28,721 nt of DNA from Candidatus Kuenenia stuttgartensis (GCA_945861365.1 CAMAUH010000003.1:1-28721), one strand, 5' to 3'; positions 7,726-14,881 are shown, numbered from the stretch's first letter. The notes: generated from the letters alone by a model not told the origin. A program made the numbers and translations.

Positions 7726-8016
7726 ATGGCGAATCCTGCCCAGTACTACGATGTCGTGAAGCGTCCGGTGGTGACTGAAAAGTCGACATCGATGCAGCAG
7801 TTGCGAAACCAGTTCACCTTCGAGGTGGCAACGGACGCCAACAAGGTTGAGGTTCGCAAGGCGGTCGAGACCCTGTTCTCGGTCAAGGTGCTCAAGGTGA
7901 ACATCGTGACCATGCGCGGCAAGGCCCGTCGTATGTTCGGTCGGCCTGGTGAGACCAAGCCGTGGAAGAAGGCGGTCGTCACCCTGCGCAAGGGCGATTC
8001 GATCGACATCTCCTGA
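7726..8016 (+). CDS. rplW: 50S ribosomal protein L23
   Basis: L23 sits at the tunnel exit and docks trigger factor and SRP. The 96-residue product starts MANPAQYYDVVKRPVVTEKST and has FEVATDANKVEVRKAVETLFSVKVLKVN, the L23 core. The start at 7726 is chosen because AAGGAG (7713-7718) lies 7 bases upstream and the family N-terminus begins here. The in-frame ATG at 7675 would overlap rplD by 50 bases and add an unconserved Arg/Ser tail. One base separates it from the rplD stop. Confidence 0.96.
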   Translation: MANPAQYYDVVKRPVVTEKSTSMQQLRNQFTFEVATDANKVEVRKAVETLFSVKVLKVNIVTMRGKARRMFGRPGETKPWKKAVVTLRKGDSIDIS

Positions 8017-8062
8017 TCTCGGATCCTTCAACCTGATCCACCACGCCCAACGAGATTAGACA

Positions 8063-8923
8063 ATGCCAGTCAAGGTCTACCAGCCAACGTCCGCCGGCCG
8101 ACGCAATTCGTCGGTGCTGGACTTCAGTCACCTGACCAAGGGCAAGCGTCGTGAGAAGGCGCTGACCGAGCGAATCTCGGATCGCGCAGGCCGCGATGCA
8201 ATGGGTCACGTCACCAGTCGCTTCCGTGGCGGTGGTGCGCGCCGCATCTACCGCAAGGTCGATTTCCTTCGGTCCAAGGACGGTGTCCCTGCCACTGTTG
8301 CCTCGATCGAGTACGATCCCAATCGTTCGGCGGACATTGCGCTCATCCACTACGCGGATGGTGCAAAGGCATACATTCTGGCTCCCAAGGGTCTGACTGT
8401 TGGCATGAAGATCATGTCGGCAGACCGATGCGACCCTGAGCTTGGTAACTGCATGCGTCTGGACAGCATCCCTTTGGGCTTGCAAGTGCACAACGTCGAG
8501 ATGCAGCCGGGGCGCGGTGGTCAGATCGCCCGCTCTGCGGGTAACTCATGCCAGTTGATGGCTCGCGATGGCGAATACGCTGTCGTTGTGATGCCGTCTG
8601 GCGAGATGCGCAAGATTCACAGTAGCTGCCGAGCCACCATCGGTGAGATCGGCAACGCAGACTGGCAGAACGTCCGTTGGGGTAAGGCCGGTCGCGTTCG
8701 CCACATGGGGCGCCGTCCGCACAATCGTGGCACCGCGCAAAACCCGGTGTCTCACCCGATGGGTGGTGGTGAAGGTCGCACAGGTGGTGGTCGCCATCCC
8801 TGCTCGCCGACCGGCAAGCTCGCGAAGGGTGGCAAGACCCGTCGTGGTAAGGCTCGTAGCAGCCAGTTCATCTTGCGTCGTCGTCCGCCTGGCCGCCACG
8901 TGGCGGTTGGCAGCGGTTCCTGA
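8063..8923 (+). CDS. rplB: 50S ribosomal protein L2
   Basis: L2, required for subunit association and the peptidyl-transferase region. The 286 residues are of normal length, with family blocks (GRRNSSVLDFSHLTKGK, VASIEYDPNRSADIALIHYADGAK, LGLQVHNVEMQPGRGGQIARSAG). In the near-universal C-terminal motif NPVDHPHGGGEGR the sequence reads NPVSHPMGGGEGR (from residue 227): the functionally important His (231 here, His229 in E. coli) is kept, but the Asp before it is Ser230 and the second His is Met233. No Shine-Dalgarno site is visible in the 46-base gap after rplW. Confidence 0.97.
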   Translation: MPVKVYQPTSAGRRNSSVLDFSHLTKGKRREKALTERISDRAGRDAMGHVTSRFRGGGARRIYRKVDFLRSKDGVPATVASIEYDPNRSADIALIHYADGAKAYILAPKGLTVGMKIMSADRCDPELGNCMRLDSIPLGLQVHNVEMQPGRGGQIARSAGNSCQLMARDGEYAVVVMPSGEMRKIHSSCRATIGEIGNADWQNVRWGKAGRVRHMGRRPHNRGTAQNPVSHPMGGGEGRTGGGRHPCSPTGKLAKGGKTRRGKARSSQFILRRRPPGRHVAVGSGS

Positions 8924-9005
8924 TTCCTTAGAGCATCAAGTCTTTCGGAGCACCCGCCCGCTGGCCCCCGCCGAGATTCGGCAAACAGGCTGACAGGAGA
9001 TCCCG

Positions 9006-9281
9006 ATGAGTCGCAGTATCAGCAAAGGCCCGTTCGTTCACCCGAAGCTCATGAAGCGGGTGGTGACGATGAACCAGAAGGGTGTCAAGGACCCGATCCA
9101 GACTTGGTCGCGCGCTAGCGTGATCCTGCCTGAGTTCGTCGGGCATACCTTCAATGTCCACAATGGCCGTGCATTCCTGAAGGTCTACGTGACCGAGGAC
9201 ATGGTCGGCCACCGTTTGGGTGAGTTTTCGCCGACGCGCACGTTCCGCGGCCACTCGACCAAGAAGGTTGAAGAGAAATGA
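9006..9281 (+). CDS. rpsS: 30S ribosomal protein S19
   Basis: S19 of the 30S head, which forms a complex with S13. The 91 residues carry MSRSISKGPFVHPKLMKRV, the WSRASVILPEFVGHTFNVHNGRAF block and a closing LGEFSPTRTFRGHSTKK. A clear Shine-Dalgarno site (CAGGAGA) lies about 6 bases upstream. The stop overlaps the rplV start as ATGA, suggesting translational coupling. Confidence 0.97.
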   Translation: MSRSISKGPFVHPKLMKRVVTMNQKGVKDPIQTWSRASVILPEFVGHTFNVHNGRAFLKVYVTEDMVGHRLGEFSPTRTFRGHSTKKVEEK

Positions 9282-9661
9282 GCTTCGAAGTTCGAGCCGT
9301 TCACAGGGGCGCCCGTATGGGCGTCTACAAGGCGCGGTTGATTCTCGCGCTGATTCGCGGACGTTCGGTCAATGCAGCTCTCGATGAGTTGCGCCACGAC
9401 CGGCATCGTGCATCGCGTGCGATCTACAAGGTCCTTGCGTCGGCGGCTGCCAACGCCCTCCAGAATCCATCCGTGCGGGCCAATCGCTTGGTCATTTCTC
9501 GGACGTTTGCTCAAGACGGTCCGCCGCTCCCGGGCGGCATGCGTGTGCGGCCTGGTCCGCAGGGTCGTGCGATGCCGATCAAGCGTCGCACTTGCCACAT
9601 CCACATACACGTAGCGGACCCGCAGGCCGGTCCAGCAGCGAGCGCCGGAGGGCAAGAGTAA
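9278..9661 (+). CDS. rplV: 50S ribosomal protein L22
   Basis: L22, whose beta-hairpin lines the exit tunnel; 127 residues. Family features are KARLILALIRGRSVNAALDEL near the N-terminus and MRVRPGPQGRAMPIKRRTCHIHIHV near the C-terminus (usual form RGRAxxxxKRTSHIxV). A short Ala/Gly-rich tail follows. The start overlaps the rpsS stop by 4 bases, and the gene ends 1 base before rpsC. Confidence 0.95.
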   Translation: MSFEVRAVHRGARMGVYKARLILALIRGRSVNAALDELRHDRHRASRAIYKVLASAAANALQNPSVRANRLVISRTFAQDGPPLPGGMRVRPGPQGRAMPIKRRTCHIHIHVADPQAGPAASAGGQE

Positions 9662-9662
9662 C

Positions 9663-10349
9663 ATGGGTCAGAAAACGCATCCGACCGGCTTCCGCATCGC
9701 CATCACCGAGCAATGGCGTTCGCGTTGGTATGCCAACAAGAAGGACTTCAGCAAGAACTTGCTTGAAGACCAGAAGATTCGCCGCTTCATCCGCAAGGAA
9801 TGGCAGTTTGCGGCCATCCCGCGCGTCGAGATCGAGCGAACTGGCGAAATGGTCACCGTCTTCGTGCACACCGCACGCCCCGGCGTCCTGATCGGTAAGA
9901 AGGGCACGAAGGTCGATGAGTTCCGCCAGGAGCTCGAGAAGCTCACCGGCAAGCCGGTGCGCATGAAGATCATCGAGATCCATCGCCCAGAGGTCGAAGC
10001 CAACTTGGTCGCTGAAGCCGTTACCGAGCAGTTGGCGAAGCGCATCAACTACCGTCGGGCACTGAAGAAGGTGGCTGATGCGTCGATGGCTGCTGGCGCC
10101 AAGGGCATCAAGATCCGTGTTGCCGGCCGTTTGGGCGGCGCAGAAATGGGTCGAGTCGGCACGTATCGCAAGGGCCGTGTGCCTTGCACGACGTTGCGCG
10201 CCCAACTGGATTATGGTTTTGCAGTCTGCAAGACCAAGTACGGCACACTCGGGTGCAAGGTTTGGATCTTCAAAGGCGAATACGGTCCAGGCGAGACCAC
10301 GAATGGTCTGCTCCCTGTTCGTCCCTCCACCGAACGCCCCGTCAGCTGA
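9663..10349 (+). CDS. rpsC: 30S ribosomal protein S3
   Basis: S3 at the mRNA entry site of the 30S subunit. It starts MGQKTHPTGFRIAITEQWRSRW, has a type II KH domain with the GxxG loop IGKKGTKVDEFRQEL (about residue 78), and the C-terminal domain GAKGIKIRVAGRLGGAEMGRVGTYRKGRVPCTTLRAQLDYG. The length of 228 residues is normal. GGAGGG lies about 10 bases before the ATG, inside the end of rplV. Confidence 0.97.
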   Translation: MGQKTHPTGFRIAITEQWRSRWYANKKDFSKNLLEDQKIRRFIRKEWQFAAIPRVEIERTGEMVTVFVHTARPGVLIGKKGTKVDEFRQELEKLTGKPVRMKIIEIHRPEVEANLVAEAVTEQLAKRINYRRALKKVADASMAAGAKGIKIRVAGRLGGAEMGRVGTYRKGRVPCTTLRAQLDYGFAVCKTKYGTLGCKVWIFKGEYGPGETTNGLLPVRPSTERPVS

Positions 10350-10364
10350 TAGGAAGGCCCTGCC

Positions 10365-10775
10365 ATGTTGATGCCCAAGAGAACCAAGTGGCGCAAGCAG
10401 ATGCGCGGTCGCATTCGCGGCGATGCCACTCGCGGCAATGAAGTTTCGTTCGGCGAATTCGGCCTGCAAGCTCTCGAGCCAGGCTGGATCTCCGCGCGCG
10501 TCATCGAGGCTGGCCGCGTGGCCGCTTCGCGTAGCGCCCCAGAGGCCAAGCTCTGGATTCGCGTCTTCCCGCACAAGTCGGTCAGCAAGAAGGCTGCTGA
10601 AACCCGAATGGGTACCGGCAAGGGCGACGTCGAGTACTGGGCTGCGGTGATCAAGCCGGGAACCGTCCTCTACGAATTGGACGGTGTCACCGAGGATATT
10701 GCCAAGAAGGCGTTCAATCGGGTTGCCCACAAGTTGCCGCTCCGCGTTCGGTTGATCCGGCGTAGGCATGGCTGA
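10365..10775 (+). CDS. rplP: 50S ribosomal protein L16
   Basis: L16 helps position the A- and P-site tRNAs on the 50S subunit. The 136 residues start MLMPKRTKWRKQMRGRIRG and contain FGLQALEPGWISARVIEAGRVA, IRVFPHKSVSKKAAETRMGTGKG and YWAAVIKPGTVLYE. The ETRMGxGKG loop holding the Arg that is hydroxylated in E. coli is intact. A Shine-Dalgarno AGGAAGG precedes the ATG by about 7 bases. Confidence 0.97.
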   Translation: MLMPKRTKWRKQMRGRIRGDATRGNEVSFGEFGLQALEPGWISARVIEAGRVAASRSAPEAKLWIRVFPHKSVSKKAAETRMGTGKGDVEYWAAVIKPGTVLYELDGVTEDIAKKAFNRVAHKLPLRVRLIRRRHG

Positions 10776-10798
10776 ACCGGAAGCTGAGGACGACTATC

Positions 10799-11011
10799 AT
10801 GAAAAAGGCGATTACCGACATCCGCGGCGAAGACAGCGCCGAACTGCAAGCCAAGCTCCGCGATCTTCGCAAGGAGCAGTGGAAGTTGCAGTTTCGTGGT
10901 GCGGCAGCTGAATCGGCAAAGTCGACGCGCAGCCGTGAGGTCAAACTCACGATCGCGCGCATCATGACGGTGCTGGGCGAGCGCACGCGCAAGGCAGAGG
11001 TGAAGCAATGA
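10799..11011 (+). CDS. rpmC: 50S ribosomal protein L29
   Basis: Small helical 50S protein near the tunnel exit, next to L23. The 70-residue two-helix sequence has the L29 core (ELQAKLRDLRKEQWKLQFRGAAAE followed by a basic second helix, SREVKLTIARIMTVLGER). GAGGA lies about 8 bases upstream. Its stop overlaps the rpsQ start by 4 bases (ATGA). Order rplP-rpmC-rpsQ is the usual one. Confidence 0.93.
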   Translation: MKKAITDIRGEDSAELQAKLRDLRKEQWKLQFRGAAAESAKSTRSREVKLTIARIMTVLGERTRKAEVKQ

Positions 11012-11298
11012 GCACGAACAACAATGAGGCCGGTGCCGTAGAGCGTAATGAGCGAAAGGTCATGCGCGGTGTCGTGACTTCTGCCAAGATGCAGAAGACC
11101 GTCGTCGTGCAGATCGATCGCAAGGTGCGCCATCCGCTTTATGAGAAGTTCGTCTCCAAGCGGACGAAGCTTTACGCTCATGACGAGCTCTCAGAGGCCA
11201 AGGTTGGCGATGTCGTCGAGGTTGCGCAGACCCGACCGCTCAGCAAGTTGAAGAGCTGGCGCCTGATCCGGATCGTCCAGAAGGCAGCCGGTGCGTGA
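11008..11298 (+). CDS. rpsQ: 30S ribosomal protein S17
   Basis: Primary 16S rRNA-binding protein of the 30S body. After a polar N-terminal extension of about 20 residues come the OB-fold blocks RGVVTSAKMQKTVVVQIDRKVRHPLYEKFVSKRTKLYAHDE and GDVVEVAQTRPLSKLKSWRLIRIV. At 96 residues it is slightly longer than usual. GAGGTGA inside rpmC acts as its ribosome site. It is the last gene of the S10 part; a hairpin follows its stop. Confidence 0.96.
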   Translation: MSTNNNEAGAVERNERKVMRGVVTSAKMQKTVVVQIDRKVRHPLYEKFVSKRTKLYAHDELSEAKVGDVVEVAQTRPLSKLKSWRLIRIVQKAAGA

Positions 11299-11312
11299 CG
11301 GGCGAATGCCCG
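11299..11312 (+). other. Short hairpin after rpsQ
   Basis: CGGGC (11299-11303) pairs perfectly with GCCCG (11308-11312) around a 4-base loop, directly after the rpsQ stop. It marks the position of the S10/spc operon boundary of other bacteria. No T-tract follows, so a processing or stabilising stem is more likely than a terminator. The rest of the 61-base gap holds only the rplN ribosome site TAGGAG. Confidence 0.4.
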
Positions 11313-11359
11313 ACCAGCAGTAGGTTCAAGTCCCCGTCAACGCATAGTAGGAGTTATCC

Positions 11360-11728
11360 ATGATCCAAGAAATGTCGATGCTCGATGTCGCCGACAACAC
11401 CGGGGCCAAGCGCGCCATGTGCGTGAAGGTCCTCGGCGGCAGCGGCCGGCGCTATGCGTCGGTCGGGGATGTCGTGATCGCCGTCGTCAAGAAGGCCTTG
11501 CCGACCGGTGAAGTGAAAGAGCACGAGGTGGTCAAGGCCGTCGTCGTGCGAACTGCGAAGTCGGTGCGTCGGTCGGATGGTTCGTACATTCGATTCGATC
11601 GCAACGCTTTGGTCGTGATTGACAAGGACGGCAATCCTCGCGGGACTCGCATCTTTGGTGCGGTGGCACGTGAGCTGCGTGATCGGAACTTCATGAAGAT
11701 CGTTTCCCTCGCGGAGGAGGTCGTCTGA
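11360..11728 (+). CDS. rplN: 50S ribosomal protein L14
   Basis: L14 lies at the subunit interface and is the docking site of silencing factor RsfS. The 122-residue product starts MIQEMSMLDVADNTGAKRAMCVKVLGG and includes the VVRTAKSVRRSDGSYIRFDRNALVVID block and a closing GTRIFGAVARELRDRNFMKIVSLAEEV. The length is exactly the family standard. TAGGAG lies 8 bases before the ATG. The stop overlaps rplX by one base (TGATG). Confidence 0.98.
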   Translation: MIQEMSMLDVADNTGAKRAMCVKVLGGSGRRYASVGDVVIAVVKKALPTGEVKEHEVVKAVVVRTAKSVRRSDGSYIRFDRNALVVIDKDGNPRGTRIFGAVARELRDRNFMKIVSLAEEVV

Positions 11729-12075
11729 TGTTGTTCAAGAAGACCAGGGCGAAGCGCCTCCCGATGCACGTCAAGAAGGGCGACAAGGTCGTCGTGACGT
11801 CCGGGCAATACAAGTCGAATGAAGCTCGCGAGATCCTCAAGGTCGATGCTGCCGCAGGGCGAGTCATTGTGCAGGGTGTGAACCTGCGCGTGAAGCATCA
11901 GAAGAGATCGCAGCAGAACCCCAAGGGCGGGCGCATCCAGATCGAGCAACCCATCGCAGCTAGCAAGGTCCTTCTCTTCAGTGAGAAGGCTGGCAAGGGC
12001 ACGCGAACGCGGGTCCAGATCATCGATGGCAAGAAGGTTCGTGTGGGCATACGCTGTGGCACCAAGTTCGATTGA
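11728..12075 (+). CDS. rplX: 50S ribosomal protein L24
   Basis: Assembly-initiating 50S protein with a KOW motif. The N-terminal part has MHVKKGDKVVVTSGQYKSNEAREILKVDAAAGRVIVQGVNLRVKHQK and the middle NPKGGRIQIEQPI. The 115 residues fit the family. A very strong Shine-Dalgarno GGAGGAGG (11713-11720) lies in the end of rplN, 7 bases before the ATG. An unusual repeat and hairpin lie between it and rplE. Confidence 0.96.
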   Translation: MLFKKTRAKRLPMHVKKGDKVVVTSGQYKSNEAREILKVDAAAGRVIVQGVNLRVKHQKRSQQNPKGGRIQIEQPIAASKVLLFSEKAGKGTRTRVQIIDGKKVRVGIRCGTKFD

Positions 12076-12087
12076 TTCACTTGGGTT

Positions 12088-12123
12088 GATTCGTAACGAC
12101 CGACAGATTCGTAACGACCGAAA
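12088..12123 (+). repeat. Tandem 18-bp direct repeat between rplX and rplE
   Basis: Two adjacent 18-base units (12088-12105 and 12106-12123) are identical at 17 positions; both begin with GATTCGTAACGACCGA. They fill the gap between the rplX stop and the hairpin before rplE. No other tandem repeat was seen in intergenic parts of the block. Confidence 0.85.
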
Positions 12124-12126
12124 ACT

Positions 12127-12149
12127 GTGGCTCGATTGCATCGAGCTAC
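12127..12149 (+). promoter_or_regulatory. Hairpin in the rplE leader, candidate S8-type control element
   Basis: Arms 12127-12136 and 12140-12149 form a 10-bp stem with one G-T pair and a 3-base loop (TGC). It ends 7 bases before the ATG at 12157 and would bury the upstream in-frame GTG at 12127. In E. coli the translational repressor S8 binds the spc mRNA at this same rplX-rplE junction. Sequence identity to that site is not claimed. Confidence 0.45.
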
Positions 12150-12156
12150 GACTCTC

Positions 12157-12735
12157 ATGACTACGACGATGAACAGTGCAGACGGCCAGCCAAAGGTGAC
12201 CCCTCGGCTGCAACAGATCTATCGCGACAAGGTCGTGCCGGCGCTCCGGAAGGACTTCGGCTATCCCAACCCGATGATGATTCCGCGCCTGTCCAAGATC
12301 GTCATCAACATGGGTGTTGGTCGGGCAGTCGAAAACAAGAACCGCATCGAAGCCGCCAACAAGGATCTGATCGCGATTGCCGGCCAGCGGCCGATGATCC
12401 GCAAGTCGCGTGGCGCAGTGTCGGGATTCAAGCTGCGTGAGGGTTATCCCATCGGCATCGCGGTGACCCTTCGCGGTTCTCGCATGTGGGAGTTCCTCGA
12501 TCGCTTGATCACGCTGGCGATCCCTCGCATTCGTGACTTCCGCGGCTTGCCCACCAAGCTGGACGGCCGCGGGAACTACACGATGGGCCTCTCCGAGCAG
12601 AGCGTCTTCCCGGAGATCCAGTTGGACAAGGTCGAGTTCGTTCAGGGCATGGACATTTCGTTCGTGACCACTGCGCAAACCGACAAGGAAGGCTTGGCGC
12701 TGCTTGCCCACCTGGGCATGCCGTTCCGCAAGTAG
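12157..12735 (+). CDS. rplE: 50S ribosomal protein L5
   Basis: L5 of the central protuberance, a 5S rRNA binder. The core runs from PRLQQIYRDKVVPALRKDFGYPNPMMIPRLSKIVINMGVGRAVENK to the closing DKEGLALLAHLGMPFRK, with RKSRGAVSGFKLREGYPIGIAVTLRG and RDFRGLPTKLDGRGNYTMG between. The start is uncertain: GTG 12127 lies inside a stem, ATG 12157 follows it, and ATG 12169 is nearest to the family length (about 180). I chose 12157, giving 192 residues. None has a Shine-Dalgarno site. Confidence 0.95.
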   Translation: MTTTMNSADGQPKVTPRLQQIYRDKVVPALRKDFGYPNPMMIPRLSKIVINMGVGRAVENKNRIEAANKDLIAIAGQRPMIRKSRGAVSGFKLREGYPIGIAVTLRGSRMWEFLDRLITLAIPRIRDFRGLPTKLDGRGNYTMGLSEQSVFPEIQLDKVEFVQGMDISFVTTAQTDKEGLALLAHLGMPFRK

Positions 12736-12769
12736 TCCATTGCCACACGCCAATACCTAGCAGACTAAC

Positions 12770-12955
12770 ATGGCCAAGAAGTGCTTGAGGATGAAGCAGC
12801 TGGAGAAGCCGAAGTTCACAACTCGGCGCTACAACCGCTGCCAGCTGTGTGGACGGGCTCGCGCCTATTACCGCAAGTTCGGCATTTGCCGCTGCTGTTT
12901 CCGTCAACTTGCGCTCCAGGGTGAGATCCCCGGTGTGCGCAAGGCTTCGTGGTAG
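12770..12955 (+). CDS. rpsN: 30S ribosomal protein S14, zinc-binding short form
   Basis: S14 of the 30S head. The short 61-residue form has four zinc-ligand cysteines, CQLC (24-27) and Cys40/Cys43 in CRCC, and the conserved closing block LALQGEIPGVRKASW. It is the zinc-dependent (C+) type and not the long zinc-free type. No Shine-Dalgarno site precedes the ATG. It lies between rplE and rpsH, the usual place. Confidence 0.97.
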   Translation: MAKKCLRMKQLEKPKFTTRRYNRCQLCGRARAYYRKFGICRCCFRQLALQGEIPGVRKASW

Positions 12956-12967
12956 GAGTTCAAGACC

Positions 12968-13363
12968 ATGATGACTGATCCGATTGCTGACATGCTCACT
13001 CGCATGCGCAACGCATTGACCAGCGGTTCCACGAACTGCTTGGTTCCAGGTAGCCGTCTCAAGGTTGCCGTTCTCGATGCCATGAAGCGCGAAGGGTTCA
13101 TCCAAGGCTACGAAGTGGCTGCGGAAGGTCCCCGTTCTTCGATCCGCGTCGACTTCCGGTTCGGGCCGGAGGGAGAACGTGTGATCTCTTCCCTTGCGCG
13201 ATTCAGCAAGCCTGGTTGCCGGCGCTATCGCGCTTGCAAGGACCTCCCCAAGGTCCGTGGTGGGCTCGGCATCGCCGTTGTCTCGACCAATCAAGGTGTG
13301 TTGTCCGACCGCGAGTGCCGCCAGCGCCAGGTTGGTGGTGAAGTCATCTGCACGGTGGACTGA
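12968..13363 (+). CDS. rpsH: 30S ribosomal protein S8
   Basis: Primary 16S rRNA-binding protein and, in E. coli, translational repressor of the spc operon. The 131 residues start MMTDPIADMLTRMRNAL and end with the signature STNQGVLSDRECRQRQVGGEVICTVD. A second ATG directly follows the first and either may serve. TAGGAG lies about 10 bases upstream. Its presence two genes after the structured rplX-rplE junction makes feedback at that site plausible. Confidence 0.97.
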   Translation: MMTDPIADMLTRMRNALTSGSTNCLVPGSRLKVAVLDAMKREGFIQGYEVAAEGPRSSIRVDFRFGPEGERVISSLARFSKPGCRRYRACKDLPKVRGGLGIAVVSTNQGVLSDRECRQRQVGGEVICTVD

Positions 13364-13371
13364 GAGGAACC

Positions 13372-13923
13372 ATGTCCAGAATCGGCAAGAAGCCCATCGA
13401 GATCCCCAAGGGGGTGACTGTTCAGGTCGCCTCCGGCATGATCTCTGTCAAGGGCCAGAAGGGTGAACTAAAGTTGCCGTTGCGCCCCGAGGTTTCGGTC
13501 GGCGTCGAGGGCAATGTGCTCACGGTCAAGGTGACTGACGACGCTCGTGAATCGCGAGCACTGCAGGGCACAGCCCGTGCAGTGTTGGCAAACATGATCG
13601 TTGGAGTCACGCGCGGCTACGAGAAGAAGCTCGAGATCAACGGCGTCGGCTACGAAGCTGCGATCGAAGGCAGTACTCTCGTGCTGAAGCTTGGCTTCAA
13701 CCGACCTGTTCGTTACACGGTTCCGAAGACCGTTACGGTCGAGGTGCCGACCGCAACCTCGCTGCTGATCAAGGGCATCGACAATCAACAGGTCGGCAGT
13801 GTTGCAGCTGCGATTCGCAAGTTGCGCAAGCCTGAGCCCTACAAGGGCAAGGGTATCAAATACGCCGAGGAAGTCATCAAGCGCAAGGCGGGCAAGGCGT
13901 TTGCGTCTGGTGGTGGCGCGTAG
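13372..13923 (+). CDS. rplF: 50S ribosomal protein L6
   Basis: L6 near the sarcin-ricin loop. It starts MSRIGKKPIEIPKGVTV and has the duplicated L6 fold, with ALQGTARAVLANMIVGVTRGYEKKLEINGVGYEA in the middle and the signature IRKLRKPEPYKGKGIKYAEEVIKRKAGK at the C-terminus. The length of 183 residues is normal. GAGAGGA stands about 4 bases before the ATG, 8 bases after rpsH. Confidence 0.98.
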   Translation: MSRIGKKPIEIPKGVTVQVASGMISVKGQKGELKLPLRPEVSVGVEGNVLTVKVTDDARESRALQGTARAVLANMIVGVTRGYEKKLEINGVGYEAAIEGSTLVLKLGFNRPVRYTVPKTVTVEVPTATSLLIKGIDNQQVGSVAAAIRKLRKPEPYKGKGIKYAEEVIKRKAGKAFASGGGA

Positions 13924-13949
13924 TAGCGCCCGTAAGCAGGAGAAACGAC

Positions 13950-14318
13950 ATGACATCGACCTTCCAGAAGCATCAGCGCCGTCGCGGCAAAGCAATCTCA
14001 GTGCGCACCAAGTTGCGCAATGTGACAGGACGCCCACGGCTCTCGGTGTTCCGCAGCCTCGGGAACATCAGTGTCCAGATCATCGACGACGTGCGTGGCC
14101 ACACGCTGGTTGCCGCTTCGTCGCTTGAGAAGGAAGTGCGGACAGCCATCAAAGGCCTGCGGAAGGTCGATGTGGCGAAGCGCATCGGTACCCTGGTGGC
14201 CGAGCGCGCCAAGCGTGCAGGCCTCGCAAAGGTCTGCTTTGATCGTGGTTCCTACAAGTACCACGGACGAGTGAAGGCTCTCGCCGACGCAGCTCGCGAA
14301 GCGGGGCTGGAGTTCTGA
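13950..14318 (+). CDS. rplR: 50S ribosomal protein L18
   Basis: 5S rRNA-binding protein of the central protuberance; 122 residues. It has a basic N-terminus, then VRTKLRNVTGRPRLSVFRSLGNISVQIIDDVRGHTLVAASS, and the closing signature VCFDRGSYKYHGRVKALADAAREAGLEF. AGGAG lies about 9 bases before the ATG. A perfect hairpin overlaps its stop codon, and 50 bases separate it from rpsE. Confidence 0.97.
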   Translation: MTSTFQKHQRRRGKAISVRTKLRNVTGRPRLSVFRSLGNISVQIIDDVRGHTLVAASSLEKEVRTAIKGLRKVDVAKRIGTLVAERAKRAGLAKVCFDRGSYKYHGRVKALADAAREAGLEF

Positions 14319-14332
14319 GTCGCCTGCGACTC
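14317..14332 (+). other. Hairpin overlapping the rplR stop codon
   Basis: GAGTCG (14317-14322) and CGACTC (14327-14332) pair perfectly around a 4-base loop; the first arm includes the last two bases of the rplR stop. No T-tract follows, and rpsE continues downstream, so an RNA-processing or translation-tuning stem is more likely than a terminator. Confidence 0.4.
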
Positions 14333-14368
14333 CCCATTGGTTCCTGAAACAGCTTTCCGAGTAGAAAC

Positions 14369-14881
14369 ATGGCGAAGGGCAAGTTCCCGCTGATCCCGAT
14401 CGACGAGGCACTGTCGGCGGATGTCGAAGACGACGTCGTCGCGATCAACCGTTCTGCGGCAGTCGTGAAGGGTGGCCGTCGATTCTCCTTCAGTGCTTTG
14501 TCGGTTGTGGGTAACCGCAACGGCCTGGTCGGTATCGGTTACGGCAAGGGGCGTGAAGTCCCGATGGCGATCGAGAAGTCGGTCAAGGACGCGCGCAAGC
14601 AGATCATGCGCGTGCTCCGCAACGGCTCGACAATCCCTCACGCGACCGAGGGCGAGTATGGTGCAACCAAGGTGCGACTGCTGCCAGCTGCGCCGGGAAC
14701 GGGCATCATCGCAGGCAAGGCTGTGCGCAAGGTTCTCGAGCGCGCTGGAATCACTGACATCTTGACCAAGAACTATGGCTCCACGAACTCGCTGAATGTG
14801 GTCAAGGCAACGATGATCGCCTTGAGCCACTTGCGTAGCCGTGAGCAGACCGTCGCATTGCGTGGAGTGAATCTCGAATGA
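14369..14881 (+). CDS. rpsE: 30S ribosomal protein S5
   Basis: S5 helps decoding accuracy and mRNA unwinding at the entry site. The 170 residues include the double-stranded-RNA-binding-like N-terminal domain (VVAINRSAAVVKGGRRFSFSALSVVGNRNGLVGIGYGKGREVPMAIEK) and the C-terminal domain (LLPAAPGTGIIAGKAVRKVLERAGITDILTKNYGSTNSLNVVKAT). In most bacteria rpmD (L30) comes next. Here the stop overlaps rplO directly by 4 bases (ATGA), so L30 is absent from this place. Confidence 0.97.
   Translation: MAKGKFPLIPIDEALSADVEDDVVAINRSAAVVKGGRRFSFSALSVVGNRNGLVGIGYGKGREVPMAIEKSVKDARKQIMRVLRNGSTIPHATEGEYGATKVRLLPAAPGTGIIAGKAVRKVLERAGITDILTKNYGSTNSLNVVKATMIALSHLRSREQTVALRGVNLE

Noticed and set aside
11326..11340. 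GGTTCAAGTCCC-like string resembling a tRNA T arm
   Set aside because: No pairing T stem, anticodon arm or acceptor stem can be drawn around it; probably chance.
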